A DNA stretch of 64,000 nucleotides from Paulownia fortunei. Its lineage: Eukaryota > Streptophyta > Magnoliopsida > Lamiales > Paulowniaceae. The notes beneath the pieces were generated by a model. That model searched no databases and was not told the DNA's origin. It worked only from the letters and a program-made list of their open reading frames with translations. Shown here one piece after another: positions 12,419 to 23,850 of the stretch. Location of the stretch: contig CM033109.1 of NCBI GenBank assembly GCA_019321725.1, forward strand, positions 7,285,993-7,349,992. The letters are read 5' to 3'. Position 1 is the stretch's first letter; each line of letters starts with the position of its first letter. The position numbers were made by a program, and so were the translations under genes.

Positions 12419-14269
12419 TCCCTCCCTGGGAGCTTGAAGATGTCATTCATGGCTAGCTTCCCTACTAAATCATTAAATTGCTTCTTTGGTGATCCTTGTT
12501 CAACTACAAGTACAATCAGTCCATTTTTTAGTTTTTCCTTAATAAAATGTTTATCAACCTTGATAAGTATATACTTTGATATATTTTTATATCAAATGCT
12601 TTATACTTTTCTTACTTTATTCTTGTTAATATTATAGTTTTATTAATATTTTGTGTTAGAGATTCAATGAATAAAAAAAGATCGAAAAAGCCAATACGTT
12701 TCGTGAGCAAGTTGAGAGATAATATTTCATTGAATAAAAAAAAATCACAATTGGAAGAAAAGAACCATTTTTTTTACTTAAGTCCATCATGTGTGGATCA
12801 AAATATATGCAAAAAAATATTTGAATTTTTCAAATTATTGTTGGGATTGAATTAAAGTTAAAATAAATATATTTTCAGACTTGGGCATAACTCTATGCTC
12901 AAAAGCCCTATGAATCTGATTCTTACTTCATTTGAAAGCTAAGAGATAGAACTACAACTTTACTGTTGGAAGTTCAGTCCAATTCAACTTTGATTATAAC
13001 AGAAAATCCGTGTAAGTGTGTGCATTGGAAATGATCTATCTATGCTGACATATTTCCTTAAATTAAGCATAACTTTCTCCCTACTGGTTGAAATTAGGTG
13101 ATTCAAGTTGAAAAATGAAGCTAATAGACAAATCTACAACTTTCCTTTTGATCACTTTCCAAATTCAACTAATTGCATGGAGAAAATATGTGATAAAATT
13201 CGTATATGAAAAGGACATGTGAATTTAGAACATATTTAAAATTAATTTGGATTCCATTAGGAGTGAATTTGAAGATGCCAATTTAGACACTTTTCTACTA
13301 TGAATAGGAGCTCTTAGATAGCATTTAAGATACACAAAAAATCCTTACAGGGAGAGAGAAAGTTTTATTATTTTCTTTCTTTAGGTTAAGTTTTTTAGTA
13401 GTAATAGAAATGTATTTTCTAATTTATTTTTTTTGTATTTTTAGTCTTTTCTACTTTTATTCTGTATTTCTAAATTTTATTTAGTTGAGAAAAAAGGGTG
13501 AAACTCTTGATGGAGGAAGAATAATGGTTATAAAGGTGCATAATGTTTTGGTGTGTTGTATTATTGTTTTAATTTTTGATTGAAACCCTCATTATTTTGT
13601 GGTGATTCTTGATTTATGTATTTCTAATAACACAATAAATACTTAATTTCATTTAGCTTATTGTATGGTTCTACCCCACCAATTGCTAATATGAAACCTT
13701 AATTTATTGTAAACAAATGTGTGCATAAATACTTGATCCATAAATAAGTATTGACGTTGTTTGATTTTTATATCACTAATGACACAACAAATACTTGAGT
13801 TTATTTAACTTGATGTACAGTTCTATCCTACTGACTATTAATGTGAAATCTTAATTTGGTGTAGATAAAAGTGTGTATAAGTACTTGATCCATAAATAAA
13901 TATTGATGTTAAGAGATAATTGACAAACAACAAGATAATATCATGATTACCTTAATGCACGAGTCATTTGATAACATCTTCTAATTGGAAACCTTCATTA
14001 TGCATGAATTCAAATTGTTGTATTTAAAATAGGTAGAAAAAAAATAAATAATCGTTCTTTCCTCCAAAACTCAAGAACGGATCCCTAATTTTTAATACTT
14101 TTATTACTTTATTTTTTTAGTTATATCATACATTAATTTTTTTATAAATTCTAAACCACATAAAACCCATGTTTTTTTTAGAAATATAATTTTGAAATCT
14201 TCAAATAACTTCAGACTCACGAGAAATTTATTACTGACACAATCTGCATTTGAATTTGCAACTTTAAAA
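12419..14269. other. AT-rich noncoding stretch between the LTR-like repeat and copia relic
   Basis: No gene recognised. Bases ~12880-13200 (pattern 'gcataact...ctacaacttt') have the look of another LTR or leader fragment of a gypsy-type element, unproven. A tandem duplication is listed separately. Confidence 0.4.
13605..13910 (+). repeat. diverged tandem duplication (~153-bp unit)
   Basis: Two adjacent copies share, in order, GATTT(A/T)TAT..., (A)CACAA(T/C)AAATACTT, TTCTA(C/T)CC(C/T)AC, and ATACTTGATCCATAAATAA followed by TATTGA(C/T)GTT. The first copy spans ~13605-13755, the second ~13756-13910. Noncoding. Confidence 0.75.
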
Positions 14270-15203
14270 TTATAGCAAACCTCGACATGTTTAATTTTAC
14301 CATAGAGTACTAAATCATGCGAAATACTAATGACAACTTTATTATCACACGAGCTTCATAGGTAAATGAGTAGTAGCTTAAGTTCTTCAAGTAACTGTTT
14401 AATCCACAAAACTTCACGAATGCCATGGGCAATTGCTCTAAACTCAACTTCAGCTGGTTCTGGCCACAATATATTTTTTTTACTCTGCCAAGTTACAAGA
14501 TTGTCTCCAACAAAAGCACAATATCCTGAAATTGATCTTCTATCAGTTACACTTTCCGCCCCATCTACATCAATAAGCACATCCACTTGGAGATGTCCTC
14601 ATATAGAAGTTCTTTTCCTAGAGTTTCCTTTAAGTACCATAAAATTTTGTACACAACATCAAAGTGTTTTTGATTTGGTGAGTGCATGAGTTGACTCACC
14701 ATGTTTACCGCAAATGCAATATTAAGATGAAAAAGAGGTAAATGAGTGGAGTTTGGAGGAGGATTACTTGAATTTTGAGAACTAGGAGGAGATGATTGAC
14801 CTTACTCAAGATCGAAGGGATTATTCTCAGTATTAGAATTAAACATGCGCCTTGTATAAACACAGAGTTCAGTCAACATAAGTTGTAGATTTTCTCTTCC
14901 TATTTGTGACAATTTTATTTGGTATAGATAAATTGGTATTTCCTCCTTTTTCACTATTGAAAACATATATTTCTTGATTCATTTTAGAAAGAAAAATATT
15001 GGGTTTCAATTGTTTCTGTTGCCAGAACTGATCTTCATTAGAAGTCTGCCTTAGAAGAGTAGTTTTGCTGGAGAAAGGAATTTCTTCAATAAAGTTTACA
15101 TACATACTAACATGAATTTCTTAGTGGTGGGATTGCTTATACCCTTTTTTTAGTAGGGGCATAGCCTAGAAAATAACATTTTTAAGCTCTTGGATCAAAT
15201 TTG
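14270..15203 (-). pseudogene. internally deleted copia pol remnant (integrase tail, RT tail, RNase H)
   Basis: Read on the minus strand: integrase C-terminal end with CYFLGYAPTKK (~15120-15190), then VNFIEEIPFSSKTTL and the Ser-rich linker (14869-15105), then a jump to the end of reverse transcriptase (near 14690), then RNase H with RRSISGYCAFVGDNLVTWQ, FRAIAHGIREVLWIKQLLEE and the final KHVEV near 14285. Gag, protease, most integrase and most reverse transcriptase are gone. Its upstream end is fused directly to the LTR-like repeat at 15204. Stops and frame changes make it inactive. Confidence 0.85.
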
Positions 15204-15396
15204 GATAAGGAAGGGAAACACTCTTCCTTTTATAGACAGATTACAACAAGCACAAATTATGATATAAGAAATCGAATAAATCTACAGCTGGACAACTAGA
15301 TTTCTTGGAACAAAATAAAATCTCTAAATTTAAGATAGACAACAAGTTATCCCTAAAAAAAGGTAACAACCTCAAATTTGATCAAGATTCTCTATG
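15204..15396 (-). repeat. LTR-like direct repeat, right copy
   Basis: Second copy of the repeat at 12220-12418, about 3.0 kb away in the same orientation. It abuts the truncated integrase of the copia relic, so it is best read as that element's 5' LTR brought next to integrase by internal deletion. Confidence 0.55.
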
Positions 15397-16139
15397 GTGC
15401 ACAAATCAAATTAAAAAAAATTGGTTTGGTATTTAGTTTCTACTTTTTTTGTAGAAATTTGGTATTCAATTTGCTTTCAATTTATCAAACCCCACCAAAT
15501 ACCCAATTATAATTTTTACATATTTTTATAAGTATTTTTATTTTTTGATTTTGTTATCTAATTGTTTAACTATTATTTATTATTATTTTATTTGTTTAAC
15601 CAAATTACCGAATCAAAAAATAAAAAATATTGGTAATAACAAAATCAATTGATTAAATTCGATACTCAGATATAATATTTTGGTATGCTAAAGTTTTGAT
15701 TTATCAAAATTTCAATTCGATTTTACTGAATGAATAGCTGCACTCTTTTTATGTCTTCTTCTTAACTCTATTTAATTATATATATTTAAGATCACTATTG
15801 TACTTATTTCAAAATATATTTCTAGAAAAAAAATCCATTTGTCCAAGAAGCTGAACAACTCTCTTACAGTGGCAAATTAATTTTGATTGCATTGATGAGA
15901 CATCTTTCTTACAAGATTTTTATTTTTTTATTATTTACAAATGAAAAAGGGTGAAGTCCAATGAAAAATGATTTGTTTTTTGGCTAAAAAATTATTTTTC
16001 AGCTTTAATATAGGTGGCTGGTAATTTCATTTTCAGAAAATGAAGGCCCACCCATTTTTTCTCTGTACATTGGTGAGTTAGAATTTTCTATCCAAAACTT
16101 AACATGGGGACAAAAATTGTAACGAAAAGCTAATTTGTA
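15397..16139. other. AT-rich noncoding stretch
   Basis: No gene recognised. Bases ~15410-15720 resemble repeats inside the Helitron at ~31410-31650, 33060-33330 and 33890-34210 (words such as 'ggtatt...aatttatcaaacc...ataccaaat...' and 'taccgaatcaaaaaat'), so this is probably another member of that dispersed family. Confidence 0.4.
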
Positions 16140-16619
16140 AGACTAAATTTGGATTATAATTATTATGTTATATTATTAAAAAAGCACGAATTATCCAAAA
16201 GGTAAATCTTGAAATTTTTGTAATACCTATTATAATCCTCTTAATAAGTATTAAAAAGTGAAATATGAGAGATAATCGAACTTTATTTATTTTTAATAAT
16301 ATAGTTTGAATATAACACCAATTATCCTTTTATATTGTGAACTCTTTTTAAAAAAATATCTGTCTATCTTCTTTTTACACTAACTATTTGAATACTTTGA
16401 ATTTTTAAATGAAATCAATTTCATAAAATTTAGATTTTAAAAATTTTTCAACCATAAATCATGAGCATATATAGTAATTCGTGTGAGATAATTATAGTCG
16501 TATTGAATATTCTGCACAATTGTGCATTTATGATAACCTCTCCAATTTTTTCAGCAATTGTGTTATTCCTATAATAGTTCTAGAGGGAAAAGAAAATGAA
16601 CTTATCATATCTACACCAA
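16140..16619 (+). repeat. tandem-array unit, copy 1 (blocks B then A)
   Basis: Part of a repeat family with an alternating B-A order. Block B carries AATACCTATTATAA, CTTTATTTATTTTTAATA, GAATATAACACCA and TTTGAATACTTTGAATTTTTAAAT. Block A carries TTTTTCAACCATAAATCATGAGCATAT, TTCGTGTGAGA, TTCTGCACAA and CAATTGTG(T)TATTCCTATAATA. The same blocks recur at 16838-17101, 28060-28793 and 34508-34800 (unit ~0.47 kb). Confidence 0.75.
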
Positions 16620-16835
16620 CACTGTTATTATTATTGTTAGTATTATTAGTTGTATTATTATTGTTACTACTATCATATTGTTATACCATTTTTGTACTTT
16701 TATATTATTTATTATTATATTATGTTATATTAGTAGATATAATATAGTTATTGTTACTATTATATTATCATTACCATTATTATTATTATTATTATTATTA
16801 CTATTATCATCATCATTGTTATTAGTATTATATTA
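16620..16835. repeat. TTA-type microsatellite
   Basis: A long stretch of TTA/TTG/TAC triplets, including about nine near-perfect ATT units at 16775-16800. Open frames rich in Leu/Tyr across it are artefacts. Confidence 0.9.
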
Positions 16836-16837
16836 CA

Positions 16838-17101
16838 AAAACATGAATGATTCAAAAAGTTTCTTAAAATATTTTTGATACCTATTATAACCCTAACCAA
16901 TAAGTGTTAAATAGTAAAACAGGAATGCATAATTGGACTTTATTTGTTTTTAATAATATAGTTTCAATATAACACCAATAATTCTTTTATATTTCAAACT
17001 CTTTTTAAAAAATTGTTGGTCTATCTTCTTTCTATACTGACTCTTGAATATTTTGAATTTCCAAATAAAATTAGTTAATTAGATTTCGAGAGCTTTCCAA
17101 C
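16838..17101 (+). repeat. tandem-array unit, copy 2, split by the hAT insertion
   Basis: Block B of the array (ACCTATTATAACCC, TTTAATAATATAGTTTCAATATAACACCAATA, GATTTCGAGAGCTTTCCAAC). Its continuation (TATAAGTCATGAGCATA) is found at 27274, on the far side of the hAT element, which shows exactly where that transposon landed. Confidence 0.8.
17094..17101 (+). other. hAT target site duplication, left copy
   Basis: TTTCCAAC, perfectly repeated at 27266-27273. Eight bases is the size made by hAT transposases. Confidence 0.9.
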
Positions 17102-17394
17102 CAGGGGTAGAGCCAGGATTTTCAATCTCGAGGGCAATATTGAAATTTTCATAATAACTAATTATTAAAGAAAAAATAAAAAAAATACAAATATAATACT
17201 TTATAATATTTGTAAAATGAAAGGGCAAAAAAATAATACTTCACTCATTTCACAATACAAAAAATCAATCTAGGATATTCAAATTTATTAAAAAATTGAT
17301 AGAAACATAACTTATAAAATCTACCAAATCTTCAAAAATATACATATATTATTCAAGAATGTACAAATTGATGCTAAATAAAGCATATCTACTA

Positions 17395-19590
17395 GCCTAT
17401 TTATTTAATCTAGGCATTTTAAATTGTGCTCGATGTTTTTTCATAACATCAAATTCATCAATGATTGAGTCAATGCTAAAAGTTTGATCAATTTCTTTCT
17501 CAATGTACATTAGTCATGAACTAGCCAAAAAGTCATCTTCCATTTTATTCCTCAATCTTGTCTTGACAAATTTCATAGATGAAAATGCACGCTCTGTTGT
17601 TGCGGTGGAAACCGGAAGAGTTAGAATAAGTTTAATCAATCTATCCACAAGATACTAATTCATTGTCTTCCTTGTATTCGACAATATTTGACATAACTCT
17701 GAAAGTGTTGATACATTTTTAAAATGGATATTCCGTCGAATATCAAGTTCAAAAAGCTCCAACTGATACTTTATATGCAATTTCTCTTGACTAGTGTAAT
17801 CACTGGGATAAAACTTCTCAACAAGTTTGCAAATATCATTAATGTTGAATGATTTATATCCATCCCTTGAATCCAAAGCTGAATTGAGTTTGAGCAATTC
17901 TACTGCATTTTTATCAAATCGATAACTCATCTCTAGTAATATAGAATCTATTGTTCCAGTAAATATATTGATAATGATGCTCCAAGGTAATAGAATTACC
18001 CTTATGAAGTCAACCTCTACTTGATCGACGAGGAGCATTCATGTCTGGGACATCTATCTTATGTTTATCACAAAAACTCTTCACTTTATCAAATGATTGA
18101 TCCCATCCATTCTCTCTAAATTTCTAAACTAGTTCCTTTATGTTAGCAATTGCATCCATTGCATTCAAAATGTCTTGAGACTTGTATTGTAAAATTCTAC
18201 AAAGATCATCTGTCATTTCCAGTAATTCAACTATAAAATGTAAGATAAACACAAATTCAAATAATGTCATTATGTCATAAGCTCCATCAACTGATGGTTT
18301 GGTAGATAAACTACTTTTGTCATTGATAATCTCACTTAAAACAAGAAGAATAGGATCAAACATATCAAGTAAGATAAGAAGAGACCTCAAGTGAGAGCCC
18401 CATCGTGTATCCCCTAGACATTGTATAGTCCCAATTTGATTTTTTTCCTTTCCAGTTTCAAGCTCGTTGGTGGAGGTCAATTTCACAATTTGGACAGCAT
18501 TAGCAATGTGCAGTTGATCATGCCGTTTAGAAAATGAATTCACTAAATTCACAATAACAGCCAAATACGAAAAAAATGCTCGATAGGTATAACACTTTGA
18601 GCTATTGCTACTAATTTTAATTATAGATGATGAGCAAAGCAATGAACATAATATGCATATGGGCACTCATTCAAAAATAGAGCCTGTAAACCATTCCACT
18701 CTTCTCGCATAGTACTAGCACTATCATACCCTTGTCCTCGAATATTTTGTATGATAAGATTATTATGAGAAATAATACTAGATATTTCTCTTTTCAAAGT
18801 AGAAGCTTTAGTATCCTCTATATGAACTACATCAAAGAACTTCTCCCAAATAAAACATTCTTTGTCTACAAACCTTAAAACAATGGCCATTTGCTCTCTT
18901 TTTGACTTATCTCTAGATTCATCCACAATAAGATAATATTTTGCATCACCAATTTCTTCTCTAATAAATCTTTGAATTCTACTCGCATAAAGTGATAAGA
19001 TCTCCTTTTGAATTTGAGGAAAAGTATAAGAAACATTTTGAGGAGCATTTTCCAAAATAATAGATCTAACCTCATCATTGTAAGAAGCTGTGTGTTTCAT
19101 GATTTCTAAAAAATTGCTACGATTATGCGAGTCTAAACACTCATTATGGGCTCTAAAGGCTATACATTGAAATGCACATAATCTTGCAACATCAATTAAA
19201 ACTTTGAGTCGCAAGCGATTCTTTGCAACTAACTCCGTCGATTGCTTGTCAATAATATTCTCAATATGCTACAATAGGTTCATCAAATCATGGCAATATT
19301 TCACAGCTATCTTGTGTGAAGAATTGAGACGATTTCCTTAATGGATCATAAAAGAACAATTTTTACCATCATTCACTTTTTTCCAAGTTTGAAATCCATC
19401 AGTGGTAAATGCATTTGCCCCATAATGTGTAGATGGCTTAACGAAAAGATAACATGGAAGATAATATGCAATATTTTTTGAAGGAGAATATTCCAACCAA
19501 TCAGGAAATAGTTTGAACCAAGAAGGTAAAAACCTCCTGCCATGCTTATCTACATATTTAGGGGACTTTTCTGGGATGCCTTGATAAGGG
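17395..19590 (-). pseudogene. hAT transposase, main part (TTF zinc finger to dimerisation domain)
   Basis: Transposase of the plant group annotated as 'TTF-type zinc finger with hAT dimerisation domain' proteins. On the minus strand from 19590: the TTF region (SWFKLFPDWLEYSPSKNIAY, YGANAFTTDGFQTWKKV), then the DUF4371-like RNase H-fold core in open stretches 18621-19214 (KYYLIVDESRDKSKREQMAI, IRGQGYDSASTMREEWNGLQ, YYVHCFAHHL), 18124-18666 (CLGDTRWGSHLRSL) and 17655-18038, and at 17395-17650 the dimerisation block with LPVSTATTERAFSSMKFVKT. The catalytic-type motifs DES and RW are recognisable. Frame changes near 18640 and 18090 and stops near 19250-19340 and 17510 make it inactive. Confidence 0.9.
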
Positions 19591-19595
19591 CCGGC
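19591..19595 (+). other. Athila target site duplication, left copy
   Basis: CCGGC, paired with CCAGC at 26436-26440 (one difference). The duplicated bases are a codon pair for Ala-Gly of the transposase (…IAG|GPYQG…), so the split gene independently confirms the junction. Confidence 0.75.
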
Positions 19596-20844
19596 AGATG
19601 ATGGAAATTATACCTATAAATTGTGCACAATTTGCTTAACTTTTTAATTAGTTTTCGAGATTTTTATGATTTTTATTATTGTTTTTAGCATTTATTTTGC
19701 AGAGTTGAAGATAAAGGAAGAATGTAATTGGATGCACGAAATTCTACATTTTTCTCTATTAAAAAAAATAAAATATTTCATCTGATGAACAGTAGCTACA
19801 GCGCCTAGGCGCTGCAACTACTGAAAAATGGACTTTGTCCAGTAAACGGGTCTATGGGGGTAAAATGGATCTTTTGCTCTCTTTAGTGCATCTCAATCAA
19901 ATTTTTAAGATTCCAATAGCCTCCAAAAGAGGGGTGAGGAGAATTTGAGAAAAAAGAGAAGATAGAAGAGAGTGAAAAAGGAAGAACAAGATAAGAATAA
20001 AGAATTTTGGGAAAGAAGGGAGAATTCTTCCAAACTTGAAGAAAGTTATCTACAATGAAAGAAAAGCTCATCCTCTTTGAAGTTTGATTTTATTTTCATC
20101 TCTTTATTTCAATATGTGTATGAATGATGTTAAGATATTTCTCATTTTCACCATGAGCTAATTTTCATTTCTAGGGTTGTGATTTAATCGAATTAGGATG
20201 TGTTACATATTTTATCAAGTCAATTCTTGATTTATTTATCAAGTTGAGTTTTCTACATTGTTCTTAATGTTTTCAATTATTTGGTCACTAATTGAATGAT
20301 TTGTTGATCATATTAACCCGGGAGGTATATATGTGTCTAGTTCTAGGTGTAGAGAATCATAAATTGCATGTGAGATAAGAATATACTTTCATGGCTTGTG
20401 TAGTCTTGTTGGAGATTCATAGAACTAAATGAATAATTGATTATTGTAATTCATATAGGAATATAGTGAGTTAGCAATTGATGGTATTTTCATTAGACAT
20501 TTGGAGAGGCTAATGGATAATTAAGGGATTCTCGACTATCACTTGAAAAATAAGTTAAAATTGATGAGATAGACTATTTAACTCAAATTAATTATGATGA
20601 AATCATAACTCTAGGTCTTTATAATCATTGATATTCATTTTTATTTGATTTTGCGCATTATTTTGAAGAGTAATTTAAATTCATTTGCATTAATTGCCAC
20701 TGGCTTTCGTTTGTTCAAATAAAATTAGAGTTGACAAAATTTTAATATTTAGTATTTTAATAGTCCTCGTGGGAACGATAATCTACTCATCATTTTATTA
20801 CTTGTAATGATAACGTGCACTTACGTTCACGAATTTTCACAATA
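19596..20844 (+). repeat. Athila 5' LTR
   Basis: About 1249 bp. It begins AGATGATGGAAATTATACC (the first base mutated from T, by comparison with TGATGAGTGAAAATTATACC at 25180) and ends near TCACAATA. A perfect 14-bp palindrome AGCGCCTAGGCGCT lies at 19800-19813, flanked by CAGTAG...CTACTG. Confidence 0.88.
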
Positions 20845-20850
20845 AGTGTT

Positions 20851-20868
20851 TGGCACCGTTGCTGGGGA
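20851..20868 (+). other. Athila primer binding site (tRNA-Asp)
   Basis: TGGCACCGTTGCTGGGGA. It differs at two bases from TGGCGCCGTTGCCGGGGA, the standard complement of the tRNA-Asp 3' end used by Athila elements, and lies six bases after the LTR. Confidence 0.88.
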
Positions 20869-21011
20869 CTATTTTGTTTTATTAATATCGATACCAAGTA
20901 ACTCTAATTAGTTTGAATTTTTTTTGCTTTTACTTTCATTTTTTCTATTTTAGATTTCCAGGCGTTGATTGAAGGTGAAGAGTAAAGCTCCTAAACAAAT
21001 CTCAAAGCATT

Positions 21012-21919
21012 ATGGCAGACGTGAGGGGAAATATAGAGATTAATAAGACACTATGTGATTATGCTATACCTATGGTCGTTGATACATTTTCGGAATCAGG
21101 CCCCCTGTTATTTAAGTAAATAATTTTGAGATCAAACTGACTATTATTCAGATGATTAAGGCTAATAAGTTTGGTGGATTAACTGATGATGATCCAAATG
21201 CACACAAAACTAGTTTTCTTGAAATTTGTCATATGTTCAAGTACAATGGCGTTACTGATGATGCCATTAGATTGAGATTGTTTCCATTTTCACTTCAGGA
21301 CAAAGCCAAAATTTGTTTGAATTCTCTACATGCCGAGACAATCACTACTTGGGCATGCTTGGCTCAATGCTTTCTAGCTAAATTCTTCTCACCCGCTAAG
21401 ACAGCAAAGATGCGGAATGATATCATGCCCTTTGCTCAATATAACTTGGAATCCTTGCATAAGGCTTGTGAAAGGTACAAGGATATATTGAGGAGGTTCC
21501 CACATCATGGTTTACCAAATTGGTTGCAAGTACAAACTTTCTATAATGGGTTGAGTTGTTCAACTAGAACTCTAGTGGATGCTGCCGCTGGCGTAACTCT
21601 TATGGGCAAAACACATGAGGAGGCCTACGATCTTCTTGAGACCATGACTGCTAATGCTTATCAATGGCCTTTAGGAAAATTTACACCAAAGAAAGTATTT
21701 GGAGTTCATGACATTGATGCACTTGCTACTCTTACTGCTCAAGTTGCTGCTGTTTTGTCTCAGCAATTTAACTCTCTTCATACAAATCCCGCTCCCATAT
21801 CAGTTGAGGTATGCAATTTTTGCAGTGGTCCTCACCATAGTACGAAATGTCAAGTTGAGAACCTATTTGTTCCATCTCAGCCAGAGCCAACACAATTTGT
21901 GGGGAATGCTAATTGGTAG
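21012..21919 (+). pseudogene. Athila gag remnant
   Basis: Capsid protein of the retroelement. A start at 21012 (MADVRGNIEINKTL) reads into a stop and frame change near 21115; the open part 21152-21919 has the retrotransposon gag core: MIKANKFGGLTDDDPNAHKT, LFPFSLQDKAKICLNSL, FFSPAKTAKMRNDIM and LLETMTANAYQWPL, then a reduced zinc-knuckle-like CNFCSGPHHSTKC near residues 222-234. It stops at 21917-21919, where intact relatives continue into protease. Confidence 0.88.
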
Positions 21920-22039
21920 AATAATCCATACTCTAACACGTATAATCCAGGATGGCGCAACCATCCTAACTCCTCATGGAGAAATGGACAAAATGCAGTT
22001 GGCGCACAACTATCAAATTTTCAGCCTCCAAATCAGTCT

Positions 22040-22330
22040 CAACAGGTACGTAAATTCATCTTCCAAATGAAGATGTGCTAGTGAAAGTGGATAAGTTCAT
22101 CTTCCCTGCATGTTTCATTGTATTAGACGTGGAGGAAGATCAAGATATTCCAATAATTCTTGGTCGACCATTTTTAGTCACGGGGAGAGCTCTTATCGAT
22201 GTGCAGAAAGGTGAGCTGATTTTGACAGTTTAAGATGAACAAGTTCCATTCAATGTGTTCAAGGAGATAAAATATCCAAGTGGAGTTGATAGTTGCTTGT
22301 CAGTGGAGACTGTTGATAAATGCATGAAAG
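22040..22330 (+). pseudogene. Athila protease tail
   Basis: Reads [20 protein letters not shown] then [20 protein letters not shown], the C-terminal half of the Ty3/gypsy aspartic protease. The catalytic DSG/DTG half is not recognisable and a stop occurs soon after (near 22232). Pol is deleted beyond this point. Confidence 0.82.
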
Positions 22331-22696
22331 TGACTTTATAAGAGAAACAACCATCTCAGCCTTTAACAACTTGTTCATTTGGAATTTCAAACAAAGATGA
22401 TCTTGAAACTTTAGAATTTGTGCACCAAGTGAGTTGGTGACGATTGAAAAGGCACACCGATGGTGGAGGGAGCCTCAACGAGTCTATGATAATTTTACCA
22501 GACCCAGGGTGATGAGATCCAGAGATAGTTTGGTTGAAGACTTTAAACTAAGCACTTCTTGGGAGATAACCCAAATTATTTTGTAGTTTTCATATTTTTT
22601 CGTCATATTTATTTCTTGCACTTAAATCCTTCATATAGTTTAGGAATAGATGTTTTGTTTCTAATCTTCATTTATTTGTTTTGGTTGTAGGCTCAA

Positions 22697-22724
22697 TCAA
22701 TATATATATATATATATATATTTT
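22697..22724. repeat. AT dinucleotide microsatellite inside Athila
   Basis: AATCAATATATATATATATATATATATTTT. A longer, interrupted AT run sits at the equivalent place of the second Athila element (63070-63108). Confidence 0.9.
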
Positions 22725-23372
22725 GGGCAGAAAGCTTGGCCCCAGGGCGCTGGGTGCCTAGGCGCTGAGCACTGCCCCAAATGGGCAGAAAGCCCAGTGC
22801 TGCAACGCTGGGAAGTTTTATATATATAACAAAAAAGAAAAACATAAAAAAAGAATAACTTCAGCAACGTTTTTCCATTATTTCTTTCTCTTTCTTTCTT
22901 CATTTTCCTTACATTCTCCATTATATTTTGATTTTTCTTCCACAATTATTTTGCTCCCCCTTAAATCATATTGACTCTTGCTATTGCTTACTACACTCTT
23001 CTCTTGTTTTTGTATTGTAGAAAATTTTCTTCAAAACTCAAGTTTGGCAAGAAGAATGGTAATGGAATTATTATGTGGCATTTGATGATTATTGTTGGTA
23101 AATTTGTGGTTGATTGTTGGTAGTTGGTAGGTAGTTGTTAAAATTGGGGTATTGAGGTTCTAAAATCATCACTTACAAGAAGAATTCTAACTCTTGCACA
23201 CCAACTATTTGATAAAAGACCGAAGAGAAATGGGTGGAATATTTTGCCTTATTTGAAGCTTGTTCTCCAAAACTTGTTTGGTGCTTGATTGTTAGGGGAT
23301 AGCTCCGAGTCCATTTGGAGAGATAACATTGTTGATTGCGGCTATTTTCGATGTTAGGTAGTAGATTGGCAT

Positions 23373-23850
23373 ATGGCTCCCAAGAAAAGAAAATCGACCG
23401 CTTCTGCTTCTACTTCTGCCTCCCCTACATTTGATAAGCACAAGGTCCTGAATATTACTACTCATCAGCATTATATCAATCACACCATCAAATGCAAATT
23501 AACTCAAGAAAGGGGCATCAATACAACTTTGACTCCAACTCCACAAATCATTAAAAGAAGTGGATGGCAAGAATTCACTTAACAACCCATTGATGCTATG
23601 GTCCATTTAATTCGAGAATTCTATGCCTATGCGACTAGACGTAGATGGCAAGAATTCACTCAACAACCCATTGATGCTATGGTCTATTTAATTCGAGAAT
23701 TCTATGCCTATGCGACTAGACGTGAGGGCTGCCAAGTCTTCATGCGAGAAAAGTGGTGTGGGGAATAATTCGAGATGCCAATGTACTCTATTGAACACCC
23801 CTTCAGGGAAGTTCTTCTTACTTCTGTGTTATATATCTTTACATTAAGGA
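23373..23850 (+). pseudogene. Athila env-position ORF ('putative plant transposon protein' type)
   Basis: A reading frame located between pol and the 3' LTR, the place of the env-like gene in Athila. It starts MAPKKRKSTASASTSAS, followed by FDKHKVLNITTHQHY and KLTQERGINTTL, then IREFYAYATRR. Equivalent sequence, better preserved downstream, lies on the minus strand at 61300-62413. A stop (TAA at 23581) and a short in-frame duplication break it. No signal peptide or membrane segment is seen, so any envelope role is unsupported; the family function is unknown. Confidence 0.75.
23563..23724 (+). repeat. 81-bp in-frame tandem duplication in the env-position ORF
   Basis: Two adjacent copies (23563-23643, 23644-23724), almost identical, each starting GATGGCAAGAATTCACT and ending GCGACTAGACGT. 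Eighty-one bases equals 27 codons, so the frame is kept. The first copy has TAA where the second has CAA. Confidence 0.93.

Noticed and set aside
16520..16878. Leu/Ile-rich frames
   Set aside because: Products of the TTA microsatellite.
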